Shown here piece after piece: positions 19,414 through 30,887 of a stretch of DNA of 64,000 nt. Source of the DNA: Bog-756 sp963734395 (GTDB lineage: Bacteria > Actinomycetota > Acidimicrobiia > Acidimicrobiales > RAAP-2); contig CAVTGY010000002.1 of the NCBI GenBank assembly GCA_963734395.1, positions 930,001 to 994,000 on the forward strand, written 5' to 3'. The notes beneath the pieces were generated by a model. It saw only the letters and a program-made list of their open reading frames with translations. It was not told the DNA's origin and made no database searches. The position numbers and the translations under genes were made by a program. Numbering within the stretch: the stretch's first letter is position 1; the number at the start of each line of letters is the position of its first letter.

Positions 19414-20562
19414 ATGAGCGGCCCGCTCGAGGGCATCCGGATCGTCGAGCTGGCCGGTCTTGGTCCGGCGCCGTTCGCCGGCATGATGCTGGCCGATGCC
19501 GGCGCCGACATCGTACGCATCGACCGGTTTGAACGGGCCACCTATCCGCCCAACCAGGAACCCCATGTGGACCTCATGAACCGCGGACGTCGGTCGGTGG
19601 CCGTGGATCTCAAGTCGCCTGAGGGAATTTCGCTGGTGCTTCGCCTGGTGGAGCAGGCGGACGGGTTGATGGAGGGGTTCAGACCCGGCGTCGTCGAGCG
19701 GCTCGGCTTGGGTCCGGACGTCTGCCTGGGACGTAATCCAAGACTGGTCTTCGGACGGATGACCGGCTGGGGTCAGACAAGGTCCCATGTCGCAGACTGC
19801 CGGTCATGACATCGACTACATCGCCCTGGCCGGTGCCCTCGAACCGTTGGGGCGGGCCGGCGATCGCCCTGTGCCCCCGCTCAACCTGGTGGGGGATTTC
19901 GGTGGCGGTGGCATGCTGCTGGCGTTCGGCATGCTGGCCGCCATCATCAACGCCCAACGAACCGGCGTGGGGCAGGTCGTCGACGCGGCCATGGTCGACG
20001 GTGCCGCATCGCTGTTGACCATGACCTACACCCTCCGCGCCGCCGGCATGTGGAGTGGCCCACGGGGCACCAACCTGTTGGACACCGGCGCCCATTTCTA
20101 CGAGGTCTACGAGACGTCGGACGGCGGTTTCATCGGCGTCGGCGCCATCGAGCCGCAGTTCTATGCCGAGTTGATCTCCTTGATCGGACTGGAGGACGAG
20201 GAGCTCCCTGCCCAGATGGACCGTGACTCCTGGCCACAGATGAAGGAGCGGTTCGACCGAAATCTTCGCCGGTAAGACCAGGAGCGAGTGGGAGAAGATT
20301 TTCGAGGGCACCGACGCCTGCGCGGCCCCGGTGCTCTCACCGGCCGAGGCGCCCGACCACCCGCACAACCAGTTCCGGGAGACGTTCACCGAGGTGGCAG
20401 GGGTCGTGCAGCCCTCGCCATCGCCTCGGTTCTCGGTCACTCCCGGTTCTATCCGGAGGCCTCCACCCAATCCGGGACAACACGGCGACGAGGTCCTTGT
20501 CGACTGGGGTCTTGACCCAGGCGGAGATCGCCGAGCTGCGCCAGTCCGACGCCATTCGCTAG
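19414..20562 (+). CDS. CaiB/BaiF CoA-transferase family, alpha-methylacyl-CoA racemase-like, frameshifted
   Basis: Class III CoA-transferase fold, about 380 residues. The start MSGPLEGIRIVELAGLGPAP and MMLADAGADIVRID are typical. LMNRGRRSVAVDLKS and the segment TAGHDIDYIALAGALEPLG match alpha-methylacyl-CoA racemases (His of GHD; Asp of the following loop region with GDFGGGGM). Slips near 19785, 20270, 20410 and 20500. The C-terminus reads DWGLTQAEIAELRQSDAI. A racemase acting on 2-methylacyl-CoA in branched-lipid or sterol breakdown is likely; a true CoA-transferase cannot be excluded. Confidence 0.85.
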
Positions 20563-20595
20563 TCCGACCCACGAGGGTTCCTCCGAGTCGGAGGC

Positions 20596-20833
20596 TCACA
20601 GGTTGACCACCGGGCAGGTCACGGTCCGGGTGATCCCTTCGATCAGCTGAATCCGGCCGACCACCATCCGGCCCAGTTCGTCGACGGTTCCCGCTTCGGC
20701 GCGAACGATCACGTCGTACGGTCCGGTAACGCCTTCGGCAGCCACGATGCCATCCAGCGACTGCCACCGTTCGGGTGACCGTAGCCGCCTTACCGACATC
20801 GGTTTGGATCAGGACATACGCGTTGACCGGCAT
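20596..20833 (-). CDS. stand-alone Lrp/AsnC ligand-binding (RAM) domain protein
   Basis: About 78 residues in two frames: MPVNAYVLIQTDVGKAATV, then after a slip near 20770 GVTGPYDVIVRAEAGTVDEL and VGRIQLIEGITRTVTCPVV. This is the alpha/beta ligand-binding domain of Lrp/AsnC regulators without the helix-turn-helix. Such proteins form rings and bind amino acids or related metabolites. Start ATG 20833 has a purine-rich AAGGAGG upstream. Function in the cell is unknown; a partner DNA-binding protein is not evident. Confidence 0.8.
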
Positions 20834-20949
20834 CGCTCCTCCTTGGAAGGGTGGACGGCTGGACGGCTGGACCTCGGTGGACGGCGGCGGAACAGCGGCT
20901 GAGCGGTGAGCATGTTATCGCCGGCTCGGCCGACGCCTACCATGCCCTC

Positions 20950-22510
20950 GTGGGAGTTCGGTTGCGCGGTGACCAGTTCCGACGCTTGGCCCGGTCGGCG
21001 ATCACCGACCTGTTCGACCAGCGCTCTCCGTTCGGTCGACTGGCCCTTACCCACGTCCTGATGACCGCGGGAGACACCATGTTCGCGGTCTCCCTGGCCG
21101 GCTCGCTGTTCTTCTCGATCTCCCCGACGGCCGCCAAGAGCAAGGTACTGCTCTACCTCCTGTTGACCATGGCGCCGTTCGCCGTGGTGGCACCGGCTCT
21201 GGGGCCCCTGATCGACCGGAGCCGTGGCGCCCGACGGGCCATGGTCATGGCGTCGGCGGTGGGGAGGGCGGTTCTGTGCCCGTTCTTGGCCCGGGACATC
21301 CACACGCTGCTGTTGTTTCCCGAGGCGTTCGCCATGCTGGTTCTGTCCAAGGTCTATCTGGTGACCAAGGGCGCGTTGGTACCCGAGATGGCGGCCCTGG
21401 GCATGCTCGACGGCGCGGAGTGGGGGGGGAGTGGCGATCGAACCGATCGCCGATCCCGGGACACCTCGGACACCTGGCAACCTGGCAATCTGGCGCAACC
21501 TGGGGAAGGTGGCGGAGGAGAAGCCGGCGCGTCCTCGTCCAGGCCCGCCCCGGATCCCACGCCCCCGTATGGCATTCCGGTCGTCCGTGTCGACGACCCG
21601 GTCACCGGGTACGACACGGTCGAGGCGGATCTGGCCACCCTCAACGCCCGTCTCGGACTGCTTGCGGCCCTGTCCGGTTTCGTGTTCGCCCTACCAGCGG
21701 TGGTCATTCTCAAACTGGGGGGCGCTCCCAGTTTGCTGTGGTCGACCCTGGTGGTATTCGCGGCGGCCGCCGCTGCCGGAGCCCGGCTGCCGGTGGCCCG
21801 GCGGAGAGGTCGAGGGCGGTCGGCAGCCCAGGAAAGGCGCAGGGGAAGGAGGAGAGGCAGTCGGCGAGCGCGGTGGTGTGGGCACCGGACGTCGAACAGA
21901 AGTGGGTCGGTGACGAAGAAGACCTGGCCGCGTTCTTGCCGATGGCTGACACCGAGGTGCTCCTGGCCCTGATGCCGATGTCGGTGCTCAAGGCATCGGT
22001 GGGGTTCCTGACCTTTCTGTTCGCCTTTGGTCTCCGGAGAGAAGACGCCGCCACCTGGTGGTTCGGCCTCGTCCTCGGAGCACTGACCGCCGGCACGGTC
22101 GTCGGCGTGCTTTCGGTCCGGAGGCTGCGACGTGTGGTCACCGAGCAGCAGATGTTGTCCGGTGCACTGTGGCTGGTGGCTGCATTCACCGGCGTGGGCG
22201 CGCTCATCTCGCAGCGATGGTTCCTGACGGTGGTGGCAATGGCGGTCGGGGCAGCGAGCGCGTTGGCCAAACCCTCGTTCGATGCGCTGGTCCAGCGCTA
22301 CGTGCGCGAATCGAACCAGGGGAGGGCCTTTGCGCGGTTCGAGACCCGTTTCCAGCTCATGTGGGTGGTGGGCTCGCTGGTCCCCGTGGTGCTCTCGCTG
22401 TCGGTGACCGCGGGTTGTCTGGTCATCGCCATCATGGGCCGTCATGGGAGCAGTCTCGTACCTGAGCTCACGCCGGGCGATCGGGGAGGGCCGCGACGAG
22501 TCCGGCCTAA
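20950..22510 (+). CDS. major facilitator superfamily permease, frameshifted
   Basis: Membrane transporter of about 520 residues. The first half starts near GTG 20950 and contains LTHVLMTAGDTMFAVSLAGS and LLTMAPFAVVAPALGPLIDRSRGARR, the usual MFS loop motif. A long polar loop (about 21420-21600) precedes LLAALSGFVFALPAVVILK. The second half, after a basic stretch, has LGALTAGTVVGVLSVRRLRR, FLTVVAMAVGAASALAKPSFDA and MWVVGSLVPVVLSL. At least three slips. The probable end is TAA 22510, overlapping the pckG stop; the last open frame would reach 22560. Substrate unknown. Confidence 0.78.
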
Positions 22511-24371
22511 CGGGGAACTGGAGAACCGTCACCCGCGCACCGGGGAACAGCCGCCGGTAGAGCGGCGCCAGCGGCCGGATCAGCCGAGCCTCTTCTCCGA
22601 GCTCGTCCACCGCGGCGTGCAGCTGCGCCGGCAGTTGGTCGCCGAAGATGGCGAAGTGTTCGCGGATGCGGGGCACCTCGGCACGCCATTCGTCTGCGTT
22701 GACCGCCAGTAGCTGCTCCATGTCCGACGCCGAGACGTCGAGGCCATCGGTATCGATCGCACCGGGGGCCGGGACCAGTCCGATCGGGGTGTCGGTCGCT
22801 CCACCGGTTCCGTTGACTCGTTCGAAGACCCATTCGAGTACCCGAGAGTTCTCCCCGTAGCCCGGCCACAGCCACCGTCCGGTCTCGTCCTTGCGGAACC
22901 AATTGACATAGAAGATCTTGGGCAGTTTCTCCTGGTCGGCAGAGGCGCCGATCCGGAGCCAGTGGGCAAAGTAGTCGGCCATGTTGTAGCCGCAGAAGGG
23001 GAGCATGGCAAAGGGGTCACGGCGGAGATTGCCCACTTGGCCGGCGGCTGCGGCGGTCGTCTCCGACGCCATGATCGAGCCGAGGAACACCCCGTGCTCC
23101 CAGTCCCGCGACTGGAACACCAAGGGGACCACCGACGCCCGTCGTCCGCCGAAGAGGATGGCGTCGATGGGCACCCCGCCCGGATCTTCCCATTCCGAGG
23201 CAATGGCCGGATCCTGGGAGGCCGGGACGGTGAACCGGGCGTTGGGGTGCGCAGCCGTCGTCCCCGACTCGGGCGTCCACGACTCGCCTTTCCACGAGGT
23301 GAGGTGGGCCGGAGGTGACTCGGTCATCCCCTCCCACCACACGTCACCGTCGTCGGTGAGGGCGGTATTGGTGAAGATGGCATTGCCGTCGAGGGTGAGC
23401 ATGGCATTGGGGTTGGTGTGCCGGTTGGTGCCTGGAGCCACGCCGAAGAACCCGGCTTCCGGGTTGATGGCGTAGAGGCGACCGTCGGGTCCGAATTTCA
23501 TCCAACAGATGTCGTCACCGACCGTCTCCACCTTCCATTCGGGAAGGGTGGGGATGAGCATGGCGAGGTTGGTCTTGCCGCAGGCCGAGGGGAACGCACC
23601 GGTGACGTACCGGGTCTCGCCGGCCGGGGAGGTGAGCTTCAGGATGAGCATGTGCTCGGCCAACCAGTTGTCGTCGCGGGCCATGACCGAGGCGATTCGC
23701 AGGGCGAAGCATTTCTTGCCCAACAGGGCGTTGCCGCCGTAGCCCGAGCCATAGGACCAGATCTCACGCGTCTCGGGGAAGTGCACGATGTACTTGTTCT
23801 CGGCGTCACAGGGCCAAGGGGAATCGGCCTCGCCCTCGGCCAGAGGGGCGCCGACCGAGTGGAGGCAGGGCACGAAGTCCCCGTCCGCCCCGAGCACCTC
23901 GAGGGCCCCACGCCCCATGCGGGTCATGATCCGCATGGAGACGGCCACGTAGGCCGAGTCGGTGATCTCCACGCCGATGTGGGCGATGGAGGAGCCGAGC
24001 GGACCCATGGAGAACGGCACGACGTACATGGTGCGCCCGCGCATCGACCCCTTGAACAGCCCGGTCAGCAGGGTCCGCATTTCGGCCGGGTCCTTCCAGT
24101 TGTTGGTCGGTCCGGCGTCCGACTCGAGGGCCGAACAGATGAAGGTGCGATCCTCCACTCTGGCCACGTCGCCCGGGTCGGAGTGCGCCCAGTAGCTGTT
24201 GGGGCGCTTGGCGTCGGACAACTGGGTGAAGGTTCCCTTGCTCACCAGGAGCTGGCACAGGCGGTCGTACTCGTCGGCCGATCCGTCGCACCATTCGACG
24301 GCCTCGGGCTCGGTCAGTGCGGCGATCTCGTCAACCCATGCAATCAGCTTCTTGTTCTCGGTGGGGGGCAT
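22507..24371 (-). CDS. pckG: phosphoenolpyruvate carboxykinase (GTP)
   Basis: Gluconeogenic enzyme converting oxaloacetate + GTP to PEP. One frame covers nearly all of ~621 residues. Motifs: SYWAHSDPGDVARVEDRTF, MYVVPFSMGP, GSGYGGNALLGKKCFALR, the GTP-type P-loop FPSACGKTNLAM, WKVETVGDDICWM, FGVAPGTNRHTNPNAM and VFQSRDWEHGVFLGS. ATG 24371 has GGAGGAG 10-16 nt upstream. A slip near 22530 brings in the stop. At over 1.8 kb it is one of the longest genes here that is essentially free of slips. Confidence 0.95.
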
Positions 24372-24456
24372 GCGCGGGCTACTCCTCCTCAGGGTTCCGG
24401 TCGGATCCGACCGCCCGGCCCTGCGTCTCTGCGGGCCGTCCACGGGTTGTCCACTG

Positions 24457-24462
24457 ATTGTA
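24457..24462 (-). promoter_or_regulatory. -10 element TACAAT of pckG
   Basis: TACAAT on the - strand is close to the housekeeping consensus. TTGTGG about 15 nt upstream is a possible -35. The leader would be about 80 nt. Confidence 0.5.
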
Positions 24463-24498
24463 GTGGGGGGCCATGCACCACAATGGTAGGCAAGGGAG

Positions 24499-25541
24499 GT
24501 GGACAGTCCCAATTCCGGCGATCACCTGGACGACGGACCCGGCCCCACCGACGAGTTCGAGGTCATCGATCGGCTCCGGGTGCGATTCGAGGCCGGGGCA
24601 CGGGCCATCCACCCCGACCAGGCGCTTCCGCCGGCGGGCGACACCTGGATCGGGGATGACGCTGCCGTGGTCTCCATCGGCCCTGGCAACGGCGCCGGCA
24701 CTGATGTGCGGGGCGTGTGGACCACCGACCTGGTGGTCGAGGGGATCCACTTCGATCTCGACATCTGCAGCCTCGAGGACGTCGGGTTCAAAGCCCTCAT
24801 GGTCGCCGTGTCCGATCTGGCCGCCATGGGAGCCTGGCCTCGCTACGCCCTGGTCTCCATCGCCGCGCCCTCGGGCACCGACCTCGACCTGCTGGGCGAA
24901 GGGTTGGCCACGGCCGCCGAATTGGCCGAGTGCGTGGTGGTGGGCGGGGACCTCTCCCAGGCACCGACCCTGGTGGTTTCGGTGTCGGCCCTCGGCACCC
25001 TGCGCGGCGAGACCGACGGCGGCCCGTTGCTCCGGTCGGGAGCCAGGCCGGGTGATCACCTGTTGGTCACCGGACCGCTGGGACGGTCAGCGGCAGGCCT
25101 GCGCCTGCTCCGTGGCGGGGGAGTCGGCGGCGGTCAGGAGCAGGCCGGTCCGTGGGTCGACGGGCTGGTCCGTGCCTACCGCCGTCCGATGGCCCGTCTC
25201 CGTGAGGGTGAGACCGCCCGGCTGGCCGGAGCGACCGCCGCCATCGATATCTCGGACGGTCTGATCGCCGACCTGCGGCACCTTGGGCGATCGTCAGACG
25301 TGGGCGTCGAGCCCTCGACAGCCTGCCGGTGGCCGACGGGGCCTCCGACACCGAGGCACTGGGTGGGGGTGAGGAGTACGAGTTGTTGGTGGCCACCCCT
25401 GATCCCGATCGACTGGTCGAGGCGTTTCGCTCGGCGGGCCTGGCCTCGCCGGTGGTCATCGGTTCGTGTACCGGCCATCCGGGCCGGTACACCCGTGGCG
25501 GACTCCCGTTGCCCCGAGGCGGCTGGCGGCACACCTTCTGA
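24499..25541 (+). CDS. thiL: thiamine-monophosphate kinase
   Basis: Last step of thiamine diphosphate synthesis. About 347 residues with the AIR-synthase-like fold: TWIGDDAAVVSIG, WTTDLVVEGIHFD, MVAVSDLAAMGAWPR, CVVVGGDLSQAPTLVVSV, AAIDISDGLIADLRHLG, and after a slip near 25312 GGGEEYELLVATPDP. GTG 24499 is preferred because TAGGCA ends 6 nt before it; AGGGAG is too close to the codon to act as a normal ribosome-binding site. Convergent with rpmB. Confidence 0.9.
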
Positions 25542-25580
25542 GAACAATGCCCGGCCTGGACTGCCCGAACAAAAGGCTGC

Positions 25581-25790
25581 TCAGGCGGGGATGTCCCGAA
25601 TCGGACGTTTGACGACCTTGCCCGATCGGATGCAGGACGTGCAGGCGTTGAGGCGCTTGGGCGACCCGTCCACCAGGGCCCGCACCCGTTGGATGTTGGG
25701 ATCCCATCGCCGCTTGGTCCTCCGGTGGGAGTGGCTGATGTTCATGCCGAACGAAGGCTTCTTCCCACAGACCTCACACACCGCTGCCAT
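25581..25790 (-). CDS. rpmB: 50S ribosomal protein L28
   Basis: 69-residue protein, MAAVCEVCGKKPSFGMNISH at the start and SHRRTKRRWDPNIQ after it. The two CxxC pairs (CEVC, CTSC) show the zinc-binding form. ATG 25790 is preceded by AGAGGAA. Single gene, divergent from fakA. Confidence 0.96.
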   Translation of the reverse strand: MAAVCEVCGKKPSFGMNISHSHRRTKRRWDPNIQRVRALVDGSPKRLNACTSCIRSGKVVKRPIRDIPA

Positions 25791-25832
25791 GACGTTCTGA
25801 CTTCCTCTAGATATCCTCAGGGTAAGTCGCAA

Positions 25833-25842
25833 AGGTTAGCAT
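25833..25842. promoter_or_regulatory. overlapping divergent -10 elements, rpmB and fakA
   Basis: TAACCT on the - strand (25838-25833) serves rpmB; TAGCAT on the + strand (25837-25842) ends 7 nt before the fakA ATG. The two hexamers share two bases, so the promoters cannot both be occupied. Confidence 0.5.
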
Positions 25843-25849
25843 CCTGGCC

Positions 25850-27539
25850 ATGGTGGTCCTCGACGCGTTCGGTGCCTCGGAGCTCCGCCAGGTCATCGTC
25901 AATTTCCGGGACGGGCTCCGCTCGCATCAGGAGATCATCAACCGCCTCAACGTCTACCCGGTGCCCGACGGTGACACCGGGACCAACATGGCCCTGACCG
26001 TGGAGTCGGTGATCGAGGAGCTGGCCGGTCTCGATTCCCCGGATTTCGAATCCACCTGCAAGGCCATCGCCCACGGCTCGCTGATGGGGGCACGCGGCAA
26101 CTCCGGAGTGATCCTGTCCCAGCTCCTCCGCGGGATCGCCGAGGGTCTTGCCGACTCGACCGACCCGCCCGGGCCGGCGGCGTTGTCCGAGGCGTTGACC
26201 ATCGCCGACCGTCTGGCCCGGGAGGCGGTGATGCGCCCGGTCGAAGGTACCATCCTGACCGTGGCCCGGGGTGCCGCCGAGGCAGCCCGTGCCGCAGCGG
26301 AAGCCGGGAAATCGCTGGTATCAGTGGCCGAGGCGTCGCGGGAAGGGGCGGCTGAAGCGCTGGCCCGGACGCCGTCACTGCTGCCCGTGCTGGAGAAGGC
26401 CGGGGTGGTCGACGCCGGCGGGGCCGGCTTCTTGCTCCTGTTCGACGCCCTCCTCAGCGTGCTCGACGGGCGATCGATGCCCGCGCCTCCCGACTGGCAG
26501 CCGGTGACCATTCCGGTCAATCCCGAGTCCCCGGGGACGGCGCCGGTCATCGCCGGTGTCGACAGTGCCGATTCCAAGCTCGCCGGTCTCCGCTACGAGG
26601 TGATGTACCTGCTCGAGGCGCCGGATACCACCATCCCCTCGTTCAAGGAGGTGTGGGCGGGACTGGGAGACTCGATCGTGGTGGTCGGCGGCGACGGCCT
26701 GTGGAACTGTCACATCCACACCGATGACATCGGCGCGGCCATCGAGGCGTCGCTCGACGCCGGGAGGCCCCGGACCATCCGGGTGACCGACTTGCTCGAC
26801 CTGGTCGAAGAGGAGCGGTGGGTGCGCGAGGGGGCCAGCACCGAAGGCAGTGGTCCGTCGGTGACGCCCCCCGGCCGGCCACCGACCACCGGGGTTGTGG
26901 CTGTGGCCTCCGGCGACGGGGTGGGAAGGATCTTCCGATCCCTCGGGGTACAGGGCCTCATCGCCGGCGGGCAGTCGATGAACCCGTCGATCGCCGAACT
27001 GGTGGAAGCGGTCGACGCCCTCCGGTCCGATCAGGTGATCATCCTCCCCAACAACGGCAACATCCGTGCGGTGGCCGAGCGGATCAACGATCTGACCACC
27101 AAGCGGGTGTGGGTGGTTCCCACCGAAACCGTCACCGAGGGGTTCGCCGCTCTTCTGGCCTACGACCCCGAAGTCCGACGGGGAGGTAAATGCCCGGACC
27201 ATGGAGGAATCCGCAGTCAAGGTAGTGCCCGGCGAGGTCACCCGTGCTGTGCGGGATTCGGACAGCCGGGTCGGGCCGATCACGGCCGGCGACTGGCTCG
27301 GGCTGTCCCGACGGGGGATCGAGGTGGTGGACGACTCGCTGGCCGGGGCGGCGTGCGCCCTGTTGGAGGTGATCCTCACCGACGAGCACGACCTGGTCAC
27401 CATCATCGAGGGTGAGGACTCCAGGCCGGCGGACACCCGGCGAATCACCGAGTGGATCCACGATCAGAGGCCGGGCGTGGAGACAGAGGTGCATCACGGT
27501 GGTCAACCCCTGTACCCGTATCTGTTCTCCATCGAGTGA
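25850..27539 (+). CDS. fakA: DAK2-domain fatty acid kinase subunit (FakA-like)
   Basis: ATP-binding kinase subunit that phosphorylates FakB-bound fatty acid; about 563 residues. The DAK2 domain has NRLNVYPVPDGDTGTNM (metal-binding Asp residues) and GSLMGARGNSGVILSQLLRG. The middle has AGVVDAGGAGFLLLFDAL. The C-terminal DegV-like portion contains GLRYEVMYLLEAPD, WNCHIHTDD and ILPNNGNI. One slip near 27180. The start follows TAGCAT by 7 nt. It overlaps recG by 3 nt. FakB is not in the window. Confidence 0.88.
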
Positions 27540-29774
27540 CCGAACTGGCACCCGAGCCGCGACAGCCAACCGGGGGATCCGGACGCAAGCTGGCCCAGCT
27601 GGCGGAGCTGCCCGTGTCGGTGCTGAAGGGCGTGGGGTCGTCCGTGGCGCGTGACTTGGCGCTGCTCGACATCGAGACCGTGCTCGATCTGGTCACCCAC
27701 TACCCCCGCCGCTACATCGACGGTACCAAGCTGGTGCCCATCGCCGATCTCGAGGTGGGAGACAAGGCGTCGGTCCTGGGCGAGGTGATCCGGGTCAGCC
27801 GCCCGTCGTCGGGCTACGGCCGGGGGCGTCGGCGGTCACCCTCCAGGGTGGTCGTGCAGATCGCTGACGCCAGCGGCCGCCTCGACGTCGTCTTCTTCAA
27901 CCAGGTCTGGCGGGCCAAGCAGCTGCCGGCGGGAACCGAGGCCTTGTTCTACGGGACGGTCGGCTCCTACCGGGTGCCCTCCAGCTCAACAGCCCCACCG
28001 CCGAGGTCCTCCGGTCCGCGGGGGACGCCTCCGAACCGGAGAATGGCGAGCGCTCGGGGCGGATCTTCCCGGTGTACCCGCTCACCGACAAGGCCAATCT
28101 CAACTCGGCCCGGATCAGCCGGCTGGTGGGAGAGGCGCTCGACCGCGCCGGTCGGTTGGCCGACCCCGTACTCGATTCGTGGCGCCGTCGCTTCGACCTG
28201 GTCGACAGGACCACGGCCTTCGACCACATCCACCGCCCGGCCCGCCTGGCCGACTGCGAGCCGGCTCGCCGGCGTCTGGCCTTCGACGAACTGTTCCGGC
28301 TGCAGCTCGCCCTGGTGTTGCGCCAGGAGCGCCTGGGTCGGGACGCCCGGGGCATCCCTCACCGGGTCGTCCGCGAGGACGGCGCTCCGACGCTGATCGA
28401 CCGTTTCGTCGAGGACCTTCCCTTTGCGGTCACCGGGGCCCAGAGGCGGGCCATCGCCGCCATCCGCAGCGACCTGGCCGGGTCGCTACCCATGCACCGC
28501 CTCCTTCAGGGCGACGTGGGCTCGGGAAAGACGGTGGTGGCGGTGGCGGCCATGCTGGTCGCGGTCGAAGGCGGACACCAGGGCGCTCTGATGGCACCCA
28601 CCGAGGTCTTGGCCGAACAACACGCCACCGAGGTCCGCTCCCTCCTGGAAGGGCTGGTGGTGCCGGACGACTCCACCCTCGAGGGACAACGTCCCCTTCG
28701 GACGGCCCTGCTGACCAACCGGACCCCCGCCGGCGAGCGGACGAGACTCCATGACGGACTGGCAGACGGGACCGTCGACCTGTTGATCGGTACCCACGCC
28801 CTCCTCACCGATCAGGTCGGATTCCACTCCCTCGGTGTCGTGGTCATCGACGAGCAGCACCGCTTCGGTGTGGAGCAGCGGGCGGCCCTGCGGGACAAGG
28901 GGCGGGGTCCCGACGGCAGCGGTCGCGACCCCGACCTGCTGGTCATGACGGCGACGCCCATTCCGCGTACTGCGGCGATGGTGGTCTTCGGCGATCTCGA
29001 CATGACGATCATCGACGAGCTGCCGCCGGGCCGGCAGCCGGTGACCACAACCTGGCTTCGCAGCCCGAAACAGGCGGAGGAGGCGTGGACTCGGGTCCGC
29101 GACGAGGTCGCCACCGGGCACCGGGCGTTCGTCGTATGCCCGCTGGTCGAAGGGTCGGACCGGATTCCGGCGACTTCGGTGATGGCCGAGGCCGAGCGGT
29201 TGGCCGGCAACGAGCTCTCCGGCGTGCGCCTCGGGCTTCTGCACGGCCAACTGCCGTCAGCGGAGAAGGAGCGAGTCATGGCCGAGTTCCGGTCGGGGCT
29301 GATCGATGTGCTGGTGGCGACGACGGTGATCGAGGTGGGTGTGGACGTCCCCGAGGCTTCGGTGATGGTCATCGAAGACGCTGACCGATTCGGCATCGCC
29401 CAGCTCCACCAGTTGCGGGGCAGGGTCGGGCAGGGCAGGAGAGCCATCCTGGTGCTACCTGTTGTCGGACAACGAGGCTCCCGAAGCCGAAACCCGACTG
29501 TCTGCGATGGAACGGACCACGGACGGTTTCGAGCTGGCCGAGGTCGATCTCGAACTACGCGGCGAGGGAACCATTCTCGGAGCCCGCCAGAAGGGGCGCA
29601 GCGATCTCAAATTGGCCAGACTCATTTCGGACCAACCCCTGGTCGTCGACGCGCGGATCCTGGCCGAAGAGCTGGTGACCGAAGATCCCGACCTGGACGG
29701 AACACGGATTGTTGGTCGATGAGCTGCGACTGTTCATCGACGAGGACGAAGCCGAGTTCCTGTTCAAGAGCTGA
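27536..29774 (+). CDS. recG: ATP-dependent DNA helicase RecG, frameshifted
   Basis: Branch-migrating helicase for stalled forks, about 745 residues. The wedge domain includes KGVGSSVARDLALLDIETV and THYPRRYID. Helicase motifs: TGAQRRAIAAI, LLQGDVGSGKTVVA, MAPTEVLAEQH, VVIDEQHRFGVEQR, VMTATPIPRT, and VGVDVPEASVMVIEDADRFG with QLHQLRGRVG. Slips near 27975 (one missing G), 29440, 29700 and in the wedge. GTG 27536 overlaps the fakA stop as GTGA. The C-terminus is DEDEAEFLFKS. Confidence 0.95.
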
Positions 29775-29836
29775 ACGGCCGGCCGAGCCGGTCTGCCCGG
29801 GGCGGCTTCCAACCAGGGGACATCCGAGGCCCCCGG

Positions 29837-29842
29837 TAGTCT
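29837..29842 (+). promoter_or_regulatory. -10 element TAGTCT of rsmD
   Basis: TAGTCT ends 6 nt before GTG 29849. No ribosome-binding site follows; leaderless start. Confidence 0.55.
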
Positions 29843-29848
29843 GGACCG

Positions 29849-30408
29849 GTGCGCGTGATCGGTGGTGAGTTGCGGGGCCGGCGTCTGTCCGCACCGGCAG
29901 GCAACGCGGTGCGACCGACGTCGGACCGGGTACGCGAGGCGGTGTTCGACATCCTGTTCAGCCTGGGAGGAGTCGAAGGTCTTCAGGTGGCTGACCTGTT
30001 CGCCGGAACCGGGGCAATGGGTATCGAAGCCCTGTCCCGGGGCGCGGCGTCGGTCACCTTCGTGGACGCCAGTCCGGTCGCCGCTCACCGCGCTGCGGGG
30101 AAATTTGCGATCGGTGGGGCTCGCTGAGGCCGAGGCCGGATGGCGATGCCACCGTCATCGGTGCCGACGTGACGTCCTGGGTGGCGACCACCGCCTCGCG
30201 CTACGACCTCGTGCTCTGCGACCCTCCCTACGGCTTCGACCAGTGGGAGGCTCTGGTCGCCCGGCTGCCCGGCGATCTTGCCATCCTCGAATCCGAACGC
30301 GGAGATACCTGCTGCACGCGGGTGGGGAGTCATCAAGTCCAAGCGGTATGGGGGTACCATCGTGACGGTGGCCCGTCCCGAGCTGGCGCCAGGAAAGGCG
30401 TGTCGTGA
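29849..30408 (+). CDS. rsmD: 16S rRNA (guanine966-N2)-methyltransferase, frameshifted
   Basis: Class I SAM methyltransferase acting on 16S rRNA G966; about 187 residues. VRVIGGELRGRRLSAP and RPTSDRVREAVFDIL are diagnostic; ADLFAGTGAMGIEALSRGA binds SAM; LVLCDPPYGFDQW is the catalytic DPPY. Slips near 30105, 30150 and 30300, and one just before the stop. The stop TGA 30406-30408 overlaps the coaD start as GTGA. Head of the coaD operon. Confidence 0.93.
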
Positions 30409-30887
30409 GGATTGCGCTCATTCCCGGATCGTTCGATCCGGTCCACAACGGACACCTCGAGGTCATCGAGCGTGCCTCGAGGCTGTTCGACGAAGTGGTG
30501 GTGGCCACCCTGCGCAACCCGCAGAAGACCGAGGCGTTGTTCGACCTGGAGGAACGACAGGAGATGCTCGAGGAGTCGTTGACCCATCTGGTCAACGTGC
30601 GCATCGTGTCCGTGTCCACCCTGGTGGTCAACGTGGCCCACGACGTCGGAGCCAGCGCGATCGTCAAGGGTCTGAGGGCCGTGTCCGACTTCGAGAACGA
30701 GCTGCAGATGGCACAGATGAACAAACAGCTCTCCGGAGTGGAGACGCTGTTCATCCCCACCAGTTCGGCGCACTCCTTCATCGCCTCGAGGCTGCTGCGG
30801 GAGGTGGCCCGCTTCGGTGGCGACGTGACGTCGTTCGTGCCCGAGGTGGTGGCCATCCGGCTCAAGGAGAAATTCGCCGATGAGTGA
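30405..30887 (+). CDS. coaD: pantetheine-phosphate adenylyltransferase
   Basis: Penultimate step of coenzyme A synthesis. 160 residues, uninterrupted. ALIPGSFDPVHNGHLEVIER carries the nucleotidyltransferase T/HxGH motif (HNGH). SAIVKGLRAVSDFENELQMAQMN and PTSSAHSFIASRLLREVA are the conserved middle and C-terminal motifs. GTG start overlapping rsmD; the last 8 nt overlap the next gene. Confidence 0.97.
   Translation: MRIALIPGSFDPVHNGHLEVIERASRLFDEVVVATLRNPQKTEALFDLEERQEMLEESLTHLVNVRIVSVSTLVVNVAHDVGASAIVKGLRAVSDFENELQMAQMNKQLSGVETLFIPTSSAHSFIASRLLREVARFGGDVTSFVPEVVAIRLKEKFADE

Noticed and set aside
21354..24512. A 1052-codon open frame on the - strand spanning pckG and the MFS gene
   Set aside because: Only 24371-22507 matches PEP carboxykinase; the rest is antisense to the permease and lacks protein-like features. 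The stop of pckG is simply out of frame.
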